In this document: one piece after another, positions 1 through 7,397 of the stretch
How positions within the stretch are numbered: the first letter of the stretch is position 1
Layout: every line of letters begins with the position of its first letter
Assembly (NCBI GenBank): GCA_037190845.1
Contig: JBBCJI010000007.1
Span: 62,001-126,000 of the forward strand
Direction: 5' to 3'
Length of the DNA stretch: 64,000 bases
From: JBEBVQ01 sp037190845
GTDB taxonomy: Bacteria > Bacteroidota > Bacteroidia > Chitinophagales > Chitinophagaceae
Translations under genes and position numbers: made by a program
Notes under the pieces: generated by a model
Seen by the model: the letters and a program-made list of their open reading frames with translations, nothing else
Told to the model about the DNA's origin: nothing
Database searches by the model: none

Positions 1-638
1 CGTGTCTGCGAACCGTCGCCAAAAACAGTGATCTCTTCATTATTAAGCGCCTGACTCATAAAGGTCGGTAATGCACGGCCGTCATCAAGGCGCATACGCG
101 GCCCGTATGTGTTGAAGATACGTACGATACGGGTCTCCACGTTGTGAAAATTGTGGTAGGCCATTGTTATAGACTCCATGAAGCGCTTCGCTTCATCGTA
201 CACACCGCGCGGGCCGATCGGGTTTACATTACCCCAGTAAGCCTCTGTCTGCGGATGCACCAGCGGGTCTCCGTATACTTCGGAAGTAGAAGCCACCAGT
301 ATCCGGGCATTCTTCGCCTTTGCCAGCCCCAGGAGATTATGCGTGCCCAGAGCGCCTACTTTAAGCGTCTGGATCGGCATCTTGAGGTAATCAATCGGGC
401 TGGCCGGGGAGGCGAAATGCATGATGTAATCAAGATCACCAGGTATATGCACAAACTTTGTTACATCATGATGATAAAAAGAAAATTCCTTCAGGGGAAA
501 GAGGTGCTCAATGTTCCGGATATTCCCCGTCAGGAGATTATCCATACCGATCACTTCATAACCCTCTTTAAGAAAACGGTCGCAGAGATGGGAACCGAGA
601 AAACCGGCGGCGCCGGTAACTAATACGCGTTTTTGCAC
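1..638 (-). CDS. UDP-glucuronate decarboxylase, SDR family (3' end cut by window)
   Basis: About 212 codons are visible and the C-terminus lies beyond position 1. The protein opens with the Rossmann motif VTGAAGFLGSHL (residues 7-18), continues with HFASPASP (about 74-81) and STSEVYGDP (about 117-125), and has the SDR catalytic pair in YDEAK (Tyr147, Lys151). This combination is typical of UDP-xylose synthase, which oxidatively decarboxylates UDP-glucuronate to UDP-xylose in the cytoplasm. The next gene on the same strand makes UDP-glucuronate, which supports this role. No ATG is available ahead of the Rossmann motif, and a GTG at 638 is the best start. A related UDP-sugar epimerase/dehydratase is the main alternative. 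Confidence 0.88.
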   Translation of the reverse strand, partial: MQKRVLVTGAAGFLGSHLCDRFLKEGYEVIGMDNLLTGNIRNIEHLFPLKEFSFYHHDVTKFVHIPGDLDYIMHFASPASPIDYLKMPIQTLKVGALGTHNLLGLAKAKNARILVASTSEVYGDPLVHPQTEAYWGNVNPIGPRGVYDEAKRFMESITMAYHNFHNVETRIVRIFNTYGPRMRLDDGRALPTFMSQALNNEEITVFGDGSQT

Positions 639-679
639 TGTGGGGGATGTTTGATGATTAATAGTTGTGGTTCGAAGAC

Positions 680-2020
680 TTATCTGGGCTGCAGCTTACG
701 CACCTGCTCGTGCACCACCTTACGGCCGATACTTTCGTAATAGAAACCGAGCTGCTCCATTTTTTCAAGGCCGTATACATTACGACCGTCAAAAATAGCG
801 GGGTGTGCCATCCGCTGCTCCATCAGCTCAAAATCGGGGTTACGGAATGCGCTCCATTCGGTAACGATCGCCAGAGCATGTGCGCCTTCAAGCGCATCAT
901 ACTGATCCGTAGCAAAATAAACCTTATCCCCGAATATTTGCTTTACATGCCCCATCGCTTCCGGATCGAAAGCCCGCACCGCTGCACCTGCATCCAGCAG
1001 TTCGTGTATCAGTTCCAGCGCCGGCGCCTCTCTGATATCATCCGTTTCGGGTTTAAATGCCAGCCCCCACACAGCAAAAGTTTTGCCGCTCAGATCATTC
1101 CCGAAATACTCTTTTACTTTCCTGCCAAGTACCGTCTTCTGGCGCTCATTCACCTGTATGACCGTTTCGATAATGCTGAAATCGTAGTCGTGCTCCCGTG
1201 CGGTACGGGCAAGTGCTTTCACATCTTTCGGGAAACAACTGCCGCCATATCCCACACCTGGAAAAAGAAAGCGTTTGCCAATACGGCTATCGCTGCCCAT
1301 CCCGATCCGTACAGAATCAACATTAGCGCCAGCCCTTTCACAGAGGTTGGCCATTTCGTTCATAAATGATATACGCAAAGCCAGGTAGGAGTTGGCTGCA
1401 TATTTAGTCATTTCGGCAGAGCGCTCGTCCATATAGAAGATCGGGTTACCCTGGCGGACAAACGGCTGGTACAATTCATCCATCAGCTTACGTGCGCGTT
1501 CGGAACTCGTTCCCACCACCACGCGATCGGGCTTCAGAAAATCTTCCACCGCAACGCCTTCTCTAAGGAATTCAGGATTGGATACCACGTCAAACAGCGA
1601 GCGGTCGAGGTTGAGCGCCAGCACTTCTGTTACTTTCTCTGCAGTACCTACCGGCACCGTACTCTTGTTTACGATTACCGTATAGCGGGATATTTTGTTG
1701 CTAAGCTGAGCTGCCACATCCAGCACAAACTGCAGATCGGCGGCACCGTCTTTCCCCGGCGGTGTAGGTAAAGCCAGGAAAATGATCTGTGCATCCCGGA
1801 GACCATCGTCCAGAGAGGTAGTAAATTCAATTCGTTTTTCTTTAATATTACGTTCCAGCAAGACGTCCAGCCCCGGTTCGTATATGGGTGTTTCCCCGGT
1901 ACGCAGCCGGCTGACCTTTTTCTCATCAATATCGACACATACCACATGATTCCCGGTTTCTGCGAAGCATGTACCGGTAACCAAACCCACATATCCTGTT
2001 CCTATGATTGTTATATGCAT
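680..2020 (-). CDS. ugd: UDP-glucose 6-dehydrogenase
   Basis: 446 residues, normal length for the family. It oxidises UDP-glucose twice with NAD+ to give UDP-glucuronate for exopolysaccharide or LPS. The NAD-binding motif GTGYVGLVTG is at residues 7-16, VNKSTVPVGTA at about 117-127, NPEFLREG at about 148-155, and the catalytic cysteine is Cys262 in YGGSCFPKD. The ATG at 2020 begins directly at the Rossmann strand. A good Bacteroidota promoter (2043-2073) lies about 20 bases upstream. The UDP-glucuronate decarboxylase starts 42 bases downstream on the same strand, so the two probably form an operon running UDP-Glc to UDP-GlcA to UDP-Xyl. Confidence 0.97.
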   Translation of the reverse strand: MHITIIGTGYVGLVTGTCFAETGNHVVCVDIDEKKVSRLRTGETPIYEPGLDVLLERNIKEKRIEFTTSLDDGLRDAQIIFLALPTPPGKDGAADLQFVLDVAAQLSNKISRYTVIVNKSTVPVGTAEKVTEVLALNLDRSLFDVVSNPEFLREGVAVEDFLKPDRVVVGTSSERARKLMDELYQPFVRQGNPIFYMDERSAEMTKYAANSYLALRISFMNEMANLCERAGANVDSVRIGMGSDSRIGKRFLFPGVGYGGSCFPKDVKALARTAREHDYDFSIIETVIQVNERQKTVLGRKVKEYFGNDLSGKTFAVWGLAFKPETDDIREAPALELIHELLDAGAAVRAFDPEAMGHVKQIFGDKVYFATDQYDALEGAHALAIVTEWSAFRNPDFELMEQRMAHPAIFDGRNVYGLEKMEQLGFYYESIGRKVVHEQVRKLQPR

Positions 2021-2042
2021 TATATCTAATTAAAAAGCGGTG

Positions 2043-2073
2043 CAAAAGTAGGTATATTTTTAATATCCTTCAA
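2043..2073 (-). promoter_or_regulatory. promoter of ugd
   Basis: On the minus strand, TTG (2073-2071) is followed after 20 bases by TACTTTTG (2050-2043), an exact match to the Bacteroidota -7 box TAnnTTTG. The predicted start of transcription leaves a short leader of about 17 bases before the ugd ATG. Confidence 0.7.
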
Positions 2074-2081
2074 CATATAAG

Positions 2082-3254
2082 TTAAAGGCAACCAAGCAGC
2101 ACAGTACATCCATACCGTATTTCCGCTTCGCTGATCGTAAGCGGTGGCGCTATACGAATACAACCAGGGGCAAAAAGGAACCAATCGGAAAAAACACCCT
2201 GCTGCAGACAACGCTGCAATACGACGGCTACATGGGCTTCATCGTCCAGCTCTACTGCGATCAATAAACCTTTACTCCTGACCTCCTTGATACGCGTATG
2301 CTTCAATAAATGCAGAAAGAGCTGTTCTTTTGCCATCACCGCAGATACGAGCTGTTCATTTTCAAGCACCTGTAAGGCGGCCAGCCCGGCCGCACAGGAT
2401 ACCGGATGTCCGCCAAATGTTGTGAGATGACCCAATACGGGGTTGACGGTCAATGCCTGCATATGCTCCCGCGCAGCAACAAAAGCGCCCAGCGGCATAC
2501 CACCCCCCAACGCTTTCCCCAGCAATACAACGTCCGGAACAATATCATAATGCTCAAATCCCCAGTTGGTACCGGTGCGTCCAAAACCACACTGTATCTC
2601 ATCCATGATAAGTAAAGCGCCGGTTTCGGTACATTTTTTCCGCAACGTCCGGATCCAGCCTTCATCAGGACAGATCACCCCGGCTTCCGCCTGTATGGTC
2701 TCTATGATCACACAGGCCGTCTGGTCGTTGATCGCATCTATCAGTTGCTGCCCGTTATAATCATACCGCCGGACACCAGGCATTAACGGTCTGAAGGCAT
2801 TTCGCCAGTATTCATCGCCCATTACACTCAACGCTCCCAGCGTATTACCATGATAGCTACTGTTACAACTGATGATGTCTGCACGACCGGTGACCCGCCG
2901 TGCCAGCTTCAGCGCGCCTTCTGTGGCCTCGGCTCCGGAATTGGTAAAATAAACACAGTCGAGCGGGGCCGGCAATATTTCCGTCAATGCATGCGCATAC
3001 TGTACCTGCGGGCTTTGTATTGTTTCGCCGTACACCATGACATGAAGATATTGCTCCGCCTGCTGCTTTATCGCTGCTATTACTACCGGGTGGCAATGCC
3101 CGACATTACATACGCTTATACCTCCTATAAGGTCGAGATACGCATTGCCGGCCACATCATATAGATAGCTGCCGCAGGCTTTCGTTATTTCAAGACCTGC
3201 CGGCGTCGGAGAGGTCTGCGCAACATGGCGTAGAAAAAGTTGTCGGAGATCCAT
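2082..3254 (-). CDS. PLP-dependent class III aminotransferase (ArgD/GabT-like)
   Basis: 390 residues covering the whole fold-type I class III family. Visible motifs are TNSGAEATEGALKLARR (about 104-120), SSYHGNTLGALS (132-143), the PLP-ring aspartate in MDEIQCGFGRTG (Asp218), and the Schiff-base lysine Lys247 in LLGKALGGGMPLGAF. The family transfers amino groups from omega-amino substrates such as acetylornithine, 4-aminobutyrate or lysine. The substrate cannot be told from sequence alone. The neighbours are sugar-nucleotide genes and no arginine genes are adjacent, so a role in amino-sugar or polyamine metabolism is possible. The ATG at 3254 sits four bases after a perfect -7 box (3266-3259), so the mRNA may be nearly leaderless. 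Confidence 0.9.
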   Translation of the reverse strand: MDLRQLFLRHVAQTSPTPAGLEITKACGSYLYDVAGNAYLDLIGGISVCNVGHCHPVVIAAIKQQAEQYLHVMVYGETIQSPQVQYAHALTEILPAPLDCVYFTNSGAEATEGALKLARRVTGRADIISCNSSYHGNTLGALSVMGDEYWRNAFRPLMPGVRRYDYNGQQLIDAINDQTACVIIETIQAEAGVICPDEGWIRTLRKKCTETGALLIMDEIQCGFGRTGTNWGFEHYDIVPDVVLLGKALGGGMPLGAFVAAREHMQALTVNPVLGHLTTFGGHPVSCAAGLAALQVLENEQLVSAVMAKEQLFLHLLKHTRIKEVRSKGLLIAVELDDEAHVAVVLQRCLQQGVFSDWFLFAPGCIRIAPPLTISEAEIRYGCTVLLGCL

Positions 3255-3258
3255 TTTG

Positions 3259-3266
3259 CAAAAGTA
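3259..3266 (-). promoter_or_regulatory. -7 box directly in front of the aminotransferase ATG
   Basis: TACTTTTG on the minus strand matches TAnnTTTG exactly, with only four bases between its last G and the ATG. No clear TTTG -33 box is seen. Confidence 0.5.
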
Positions 3267-3499
3267 CTGTTCTTCATCTTGTTTGAAAATGTGACGAATT
3301 TGACCATTGATACATGAACTTATATACGCTCCGGTGTTTGTTTGAAGAATTATAACATATCAGACAGAGAAAAGTCACAGTATTGTTAATTTATTATTAA
3401 GTAGTTTGAAATAATTTTTGCAACTTTGCATCTGAAAATAATATCCCCCACCTGCTACTGCACATAGTAGCAGGTTATAATTTTCACCCTACACGAAAC

Positions 3500-4243
3500 A
3501 TGCAACAATCGTTTCCTATATCAATACCTATAGAACGGTCTCAGCGTCAACCTCAACAGCAATCAGACATCGCAGAGATCCGGGAAATGTTCCGGGAGAT
3601 CAATCAGCGATATATGGTATATCAGCCGCCGGCGTATTATCACACAATGAAACGGGTCATGGACATAGCCATTTCCATGTTTTTCATTATATTAATTATG
3701 TCGTGGCTGTTCCCGGTTGTCGCTATTTTAATAAAAATAACATCCAAAGGCCCTGTATTTTTCATACAAAAGCGTACCGGACATATGGGCGTGGTATTCG
3801 ACTGCTTCAAGTTCCGTACTATGTACATCAATGCGGAAGCGGATACCAGACAGGCTTCTGCCAACGACAAACGTATCACGATGATCGGCAAGCTGCTCCG
3901 TCTGACCCATCTGGACGAGACTCCACAATTATTTAACGTGCTGCTCGGCGATATGAGTGTTGTAGGTCCCCGCCCGCATATGTTGTACCACACCCGTCAC
4001 TATGGTCAGATGATCCCCTACTACAACCTGCGGCATGAGGCTATGCCCGGAATGACCGGCATGGCACAGATAAAGGGCTATATGGGCGAGATCAATATGG
4101 AGCGGGATCTGCGTAAACGGATCCAGTGGGACGTGTATTATCTGAAAAACCGTAACATCTGGCTGGATCTCAAGATCCTCTTCATGACAGCCGGACAAGT
4201 AATTAAAAAGACATTCCAGAGAAAGAAAAAAAATGAGGAGTAA
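3500..4243 (+). CDS. undecaprenyl-phosphate sugar phosphotransferase (bacterial sugar transferase family)
   Basis: 247 residues, the short single-domain form of the WcaJ/PglC/EpsL-like family. A variable N-terminal tail of about 50 residues precedes KRVMDIAISM and one hydrophobic segment (about 54-78), followed by the conserved catalytic core: FIQKRTGHMG, FKFRTMY, DETPQLFNVLLGDMSVVGPRP and GMTGMAQIKGY. These enzymes sit in the inner membrane and move a sugar phosphate from a UDP-sugar to undecaprenyl phosphate, the first step of exopolysaccharide or O-unit assembly. Its closeness to ugd and the UDP-xylose synthase fits a polysaccharide locus that continues left of the window. The sugar donor is not predictable. 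Confidence 0.93.
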   Translation: MQQSFPISIPIERSQRQPQQQSDIAEIREMFREINQRYMVYQPPAYYHTMKRVMDIAISMFFIILIMSWLFPVVAILIKITSKGPVFFIQKRTGHMGVVFDCFKFRTMYINAEADTRQASANDKRITMIGKLLRLTHLDETPQLFNVLLGDMSVVGPRPHMLYHTRHYGQMIPYYNLRHEAMPGMTGMAQIKGYMGEINMERDLRKRIQWDVYYLKNRNIWLDLKILFMTAGQVIKKTFQRKKKNEE

Positions 4244-4284
4244 AAGAATGGACAGGCCGGGCTATATAATCCCGGCCTTATTAT

Positions 4285-5064
4285 TTACCATTCAATCGTA
4301 CCGTTAAAAACAAATACCGCAGGACCTGTTAGCCATACTTCCCGGGCTGTTTGCGGAGTATCTTTCACAAACGCCACTTCAAGATTGCCCCCCAGCGTAT
4401 GGATGTGCATACGAAATGTGCCTGTTTCCTGCTCACTGGCAGCAATGGCAGCAGCGGTCACACCGGTACCGCAACTGAATGTTTCATCCTCCACCCCACG
4501 CTCGTAGGTGCGTACCCAGATACCATCATCCAGACGCTGTACAAAATTCACGTTGATCCCTTTCGGCTGAAAGACAGGCAGATTCCGTATTGCCCGGCCT
4601 TCGGAAAAAACATCCACCATTTTCACATCGTCATCTACCCAGCGTATATAATGCGGAGAACCTGTATGAAGCACAATCCCGCCCTCCTGCACTGCAATCC
4701 CGGAAACATCCTGCATATGCAGGCTTACAATATCTCCGGCGCGATGCAAAGCATGGTGCAGGCCGTCTATCGCGGAAAACTCGGCCTCATCACCAGTAAT
4801 GCCAAGTTGCATGGCAAAAGCAGCTATGCAACGCCCTCCGTTTCCGCACATAGAGCTCTGATTTCCGTCGGAATTATAATAAACCATATGAAAATCAACG
4901 TTTTCTGACCGCTCAAGCAGCATCAGCCCATCTGCGCCAATTCCGAAACGGCGGTGGCATAAACGTGCCACATCATCATTAGTAAGACGGATCGTACCAT
5001 CCCTGTTGTCCAGCAGGATAAAATCATTACCTGTTCCCTGATATTTACTGAAATTAAGCTTCAC
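4285..5064 (-). CDS. dapF: diaminopimelate epimerase
   Basis: 259 residues. It converts LL- to meso-diaminopimelate in the cytoplasm for lysine and peptidoglycan synthesis, using two cysteines as acid and base. Both are present: Cys73 in SSMCGNGGRC and Cys198 in DETFSCGTG. The start is GTG at 5064, since the family N-terminus KLNFSKYQGTGNDFI follows at once and no ATG is in frame. The gene lies 67 bases downstream of a truncated DAHP synthase, and both follow a trp-type attenuator on the same strand. dapF may therefore be partly transcribed from the trp-leader promoter, unless a weak box in the gap serves it. Confidence 0.97.
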   Translation of the reverse strand: MKLNFSKYQGTGNDFILLDNRDGTIRLTNDDVARLCHRRFGIGADGLMLLERSENVDFHMVYYNSDGNQSSMCGNGGRCIAAFAMQLGITGDEAEFSAIDGLHHALHRAGDIVSLHMQDVSGIAVQEGGIVLHTGSPHYIRWVDDDVKMVDVFSEGRAIRNLPVFQPKGINVNFVQRLDDGIWVRTYERGVEDETFSCGTGVTAAAIAASEQETGTFRMHIHTLGGNLEVAFVKDTPQTAREVWLTGPAVFVFNGTIEW

Positions 5065-5131
5065 ACAACAATGATTTAAAATGCAACCGGCAAGTTATAG
5101 AACAATATTGTAAGCAGTAGCAAAATATTTT

Positions 5132-5416
5132 TCATATAGTTTCTTGCCGCAACAATGCCAGCAGTGTGCCTACCTGTTTTGTCAACGTGGAAGAAGCGGT
5201 AAAATCAATAGTCTGCCTGGCATCGCTCACGGCGGTTTCCGGATCGTCCTGGACTTCATAGATCAGACCATCAGCGCCGGCTGCCACTGCGGCAAGTGCA
5301 ATAGCCGGCACATGCTCCCGGAGACCAATACCATGTGAAGGATCAGCAATCACAGGCAGATGTGTTTTTTCTTTTAGCAGGAGCCGTATGGAACGGCTGA
5401 CAAGACTAAAATGCAT
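5132..5416 (-). pseudogene. C-terminal fragment of a DAHP synthase (AroF/AroA-type)
   Basis: An open frame of 94 codons that matches only the last third of class I DAHP synthases. THLPVIADPSHGIG, AAVAAGADGLIYEV and the SDARQ segment keep the family's metal and phosphate ligands (His of DPSH, Glu of YEV, Asp of SDAR). The usual N-terminal 160-250 residues, with the PEP and erythrose-4-phosphate sites, are missing. Upstream there is only the trp leader and its terminator, so an internal deletion seems to have fused the leader to the gene's 3' end. The frame has no internal stop, so decay is recent or the fragment is still made. As it stands it cannot be a complete synthase. Translation could start at the ATG at 5416 or at a TTG at 5422. 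Confidence 0.82.
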
Positions 5417-5442
5417 AATCAAAAAATATTGAGTAATCTGGT

Positions 5443-5478
5443 AAAACGAGAAAAGGCCTGCTGTTCAAGCAGGCCTTT
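5443..5478 (-). terminator. attenuator terminator hairpin after the trp leader
   Basis: On the minus strand AAAGGCCTGC, a 7-base loop, then GCAGGCCTTT form a perfect 10-bp stem, followed by a T-rich stretch (TCTCGTTTT). It lies 27 bases after the leader peptide stop and before the DAHP synthase fragment, the position expected for an attenuator. A second hairpin, TTCACG with CGTGAA inside the leader coding region (5534-5514 area), would be the 1:2 pause structure. Confidence 0.78.
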
Positions 5479-5505
5479 CCGAAAGAGTTGTATTTTAATA
5501 CAATA

Positions 5506-5580
5506 TCAGTAGCTGTTCACGTTTTGCCATCGTGAAAGCCACCACCAGTTTTTATTTGTAATTGTAGAGATCATACTCAT
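5506..5580 (-). CDS. trpL: trp operon leader peptide (attenuator)
   Basis: A 24-codon ORF reading MSMISTITNKNWWWLSRWQ and ending NVNSY. It has three consecutive Trp codons at positions 12-14 and a fourth at 18. This is the signature of a ribosome-mediated tryptophan attenuator: when charged tRNA-Trp is scarce the ribosome stalls on the UGG codons and the downstream terminator does not form. A TAnnTTTG promoter lies 22 bases upstream of its ATG and a strong terminator hairpin lies just downstream. In known systems such leaders precede trp or aromatic genes. Here the only aromatic gene behind it is a truncated DAHP synthase, followed by dapF. Confidence 0.85.
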   Translation of the reverse strand: MSMISTITNKNWWWLSRWQNVNSY

Positions 5581-5601
5581 GACTTGCAGATCACTGCGGC
5601 A

Positions 5602-5629
5602 CAAATGTAATGGCGTTTTTGAAAACAAA
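5602..5629 (-). promoter_or_regulatory. promoter of the trp leader
   Basis: Minus-strand TTTG (5629-5626), 16-base spacer, then TACATTTG (5609-5602), an exact -7 box. Predicted transcription begins near 5596, about 15 bases before the leader ATG. Confidence 0.68.
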
Positions 5630-5786
5630 AAATAATCTTACTGAATTTACTCATAAAGTACTACATCTGCTGAATCAAATCCAGTATCATAAAAAAGTGA
5701 TTTTTTAGACTAAAAAGAATGTGTAATTTAGCTTTAGTATTTTAAAAGCTTATTTTAGCTACACTTTACATTTATAAACACTCATC

Positions 5787-5939
5787 ATGTCCATACTATC
5801 TAATCATAAGAAAGGCGCCGGTAAAAACGATAAAAATGCGAAGAAGAATTTGCCCGGTATTAATAAAACAACAACGGTTAATAAAAAACCGGCACATACC
5901 CCGAAAACAATTAAAACAGGGGGAACAAGAGGGAGTTGA
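5787..5939 (+). CDS. small lysine-rich protein, 50 residues
   Basis: An ORF starting ATG at 5787, reading MSILSNHKKGAGKNDKNAKK, then a Lys/Asn/Thr/Pro-rich stretch and ending GGTRGS before TGA at 5937. It has about a dozen lysines, no hydrophobic segment and no cysteine, so it is a very basic, probably disordered protein. Such proteins may bind RNA, ribosomes or DNA, but I recognise no family. It is convergent with the MATE gene, whose stop is ten bases away. An AT-rich stretch lies upstream but no perfect -7 box. It may be real, since composition is consistent over the whole frame, but short A-rich frames also arise by chance. Confidence 0.45.
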   Translation: MSILSNHKKGAGKNDKNAKKNLPGINKTTTVNKKPAHTPKTIKTGGTRGS

Positions 5940-5949
5940 TATTTGGCCT

Positions 5950-7281
5950 TTACTCCGGCAAATGCTTCCCGGTTGATTTCAGAAAACGCACCGAAAGCAG
6001 CAAGGCTGATATCGTCAGTCCAATGATAAAGCCCAGCCATATACCCTGCGCGCCCATATCAAAAAAGAAAGCTAACATATATCCTGCGGGTAACCCGATC
6101 AGCCAGTAGGCAATCCCTACAAATATGGTAGGCACTTTTACATCTTTGATTCCCCGCAACAAACCGGCCCCAATAGCCTGCGTGCTGTCGGATATCTGAA
6201 AAACGGCAGCATACAACAATAATGTTGCCGCGAGGTATAGCACTTCTTCATTCTTATTAAAGAATCCCGGCAATACATTCCGGAGCAATACGAAAACCAA
6301 TGCGCAAAACAAACCATACCCCAGCGCCGTCACGAGCGTGCTCTTCCCGATCCTGCTGATCTTCATCCAGTCGCTCCGTCCGTACGCATTACTTACCCTG
6401 ATAGATGCCGCCTGTGACAAGCCCATGGAAACCATAAAGGTAAATGACGCACAACTCAGGGCTATCTGATGAGCCGCCTGTGCTACTGCACTGATCGTAC
6501 CTATAATGATGCCCGAGACAGCAAAAGCCCCGGCTTCCATACCGATCTGCATGCTGCTCGGCACACCGATATGCAACAGTTCACCGATCGTACGGCGCTT
6601 CAGCCTCCACTGCCGGGTATACACAGCAATATACCGGCCGAAAATCCGGTGCCGCAGTACCACGATCCCTAATGCGAAAAACAAAAGTGTACGTGTGATC
6701 AGCGTCCCCCAACCTGCACCAACGAGCTCCAGACGGGGAAAACCCCAGTTACCATAAATCAGCAGCCAGTTGATCATGATATTCACAGGCATACCGGCCA
6801 GGGAAAGGATCATGGCCGTGCGGGTATATTCCAATCCGTCTGTAAACTGCTTGAGGGTCATGAACAGGAGCATAGGAATAATGGAATAACCCATCAGCTC
6901 CATGAAAGGCAATGCCAGTTGCACGACCTCCGGATCCTGCCCGAGATGATGCAGAATAGGGCTACCCCATACCATCGTCATCGCAATAACTACGGCAGTG
7001 ACAGCGCAAAGACAAAAACCATTAAACAGATAGTGCGATACCAGCTGCCCGTCACGACGACCATGCGCCATAGACACCATTTGCGAAACAGATATCGTCA
7101 TGCCAATACCGATCACAAAAGGAATGTTCATCACATTGATCACCAGCGCAGCAGCAGCCAGATGTTTATAGCTGACTGCGCCCACCATAGCTGTATCTAT
7201 GATGTGCAAGGCCATCTGTGCCAACTCACCGATAATGATCGGCAAGGCCAGCCGTATCGTTTTCCCTGCTTCCGTTCGCAT
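5950..7281 (-). CDS. MATE family multidrug/Na+ efflux transporter (NorM-like)
   Basis: 443 residues with about 12 hydrophobic segments in two homologous halves, the MATE layout. The N-terminal IGELAQMALHIIDTAMVGAVS is the conserved TM1 signature and PVNIMINWLLIYG is the conserved segment after TM5. The family exports cationic drugs or metabolites from the cytoplasm in exchange for Na+ or H+. The substrate is unknown. The start at 7281 is supported by an unusually perfect Shine-Dalgarno sequence, rare in this phylum. The agmatinase-family gene is divergent, 116 bases away. Confidence 0.93.
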   Translation of the reverse strand: MRTEAGKTIRLALPIIIGELAQMALHIIDTAMVGAVSYKHLAAAALVINVMNIPFVIGIGMTISVSQMVSMAHGRRDGQLVSHYLFNGFCLCAVTAVVIAMTMVWGSPILHHLGQDPEVVQLALPFMELMGYSIIPMLLFMTLKQFTDGLEYTRTAMILSLAGMPVNIMINWLLIYGNWGFPRLELVGAGWGTLITRTLLFFALGIVVLRHRIFGRYIAVYTRQWRLKRRTIGELLHIGVPSSMQIGMEAGAFAVSGIIIGTISAVAQAAHQIALSCASFTFMVSMGLSQAASIRVSNAYGRSDWMKISRIGKSTLVTALGYGLFCALVFVLLRNVLPGFFNKNEEVLYLAATLLLYAAVFQISDSTQAIGAGLLRGIKDVKVPTIFVGIAYWLIGLPAGYMLAFFFDMGAQGIWLGFIIGLTISALLLSVRFLKSTGKHLPE

Positions 7282-7284
7282 GCT

Positions 7285-7292
7285 ACCTCCTT
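7285..7292 (-). promoter_or_regulatory. canonical Shine-Dalgarno sequence of the MATE gene
   Basis: Minus strand reads AGAAGGAGGTAGCATG, an exact AAGGAGGT three bases before the ATG. Bacteroidota genes normally lack this motif, and no other gene in the window shows one this good. Confidence 0.6.
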
Positions 7293-7371
7293 CTATGGAA
7301 ACGCGAAGTTAGGATAAAGGCTGCGATCCGGACTAACCCAAAACATACCGGCCCGTCAATACCAAAAATCA

Positions 7372-7379
7372 TATTTTTG
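7372..7379 (+). promoter_or_regulatory. -7 box of the agmatinase-family gene
   Basis: TATTTTTG matches TAnnTTTG exactly, 18 bases before the ATG at 7398. It overlaps the upstream in-frame TTG codon at 7377, which argues against that TTG as the start. Confidence 0.5.
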
Positions 7380-7397
7380 CCCCTCGAAAACAAACCC

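Noticed and set aside
3255..3499. Promoter search ahead of the sugar transferase
   Set aside because: CAACTTTG at 3421-3428 is close to a -7 box but lacks the TA and a properly spaced -33 element; not reported as a feature.
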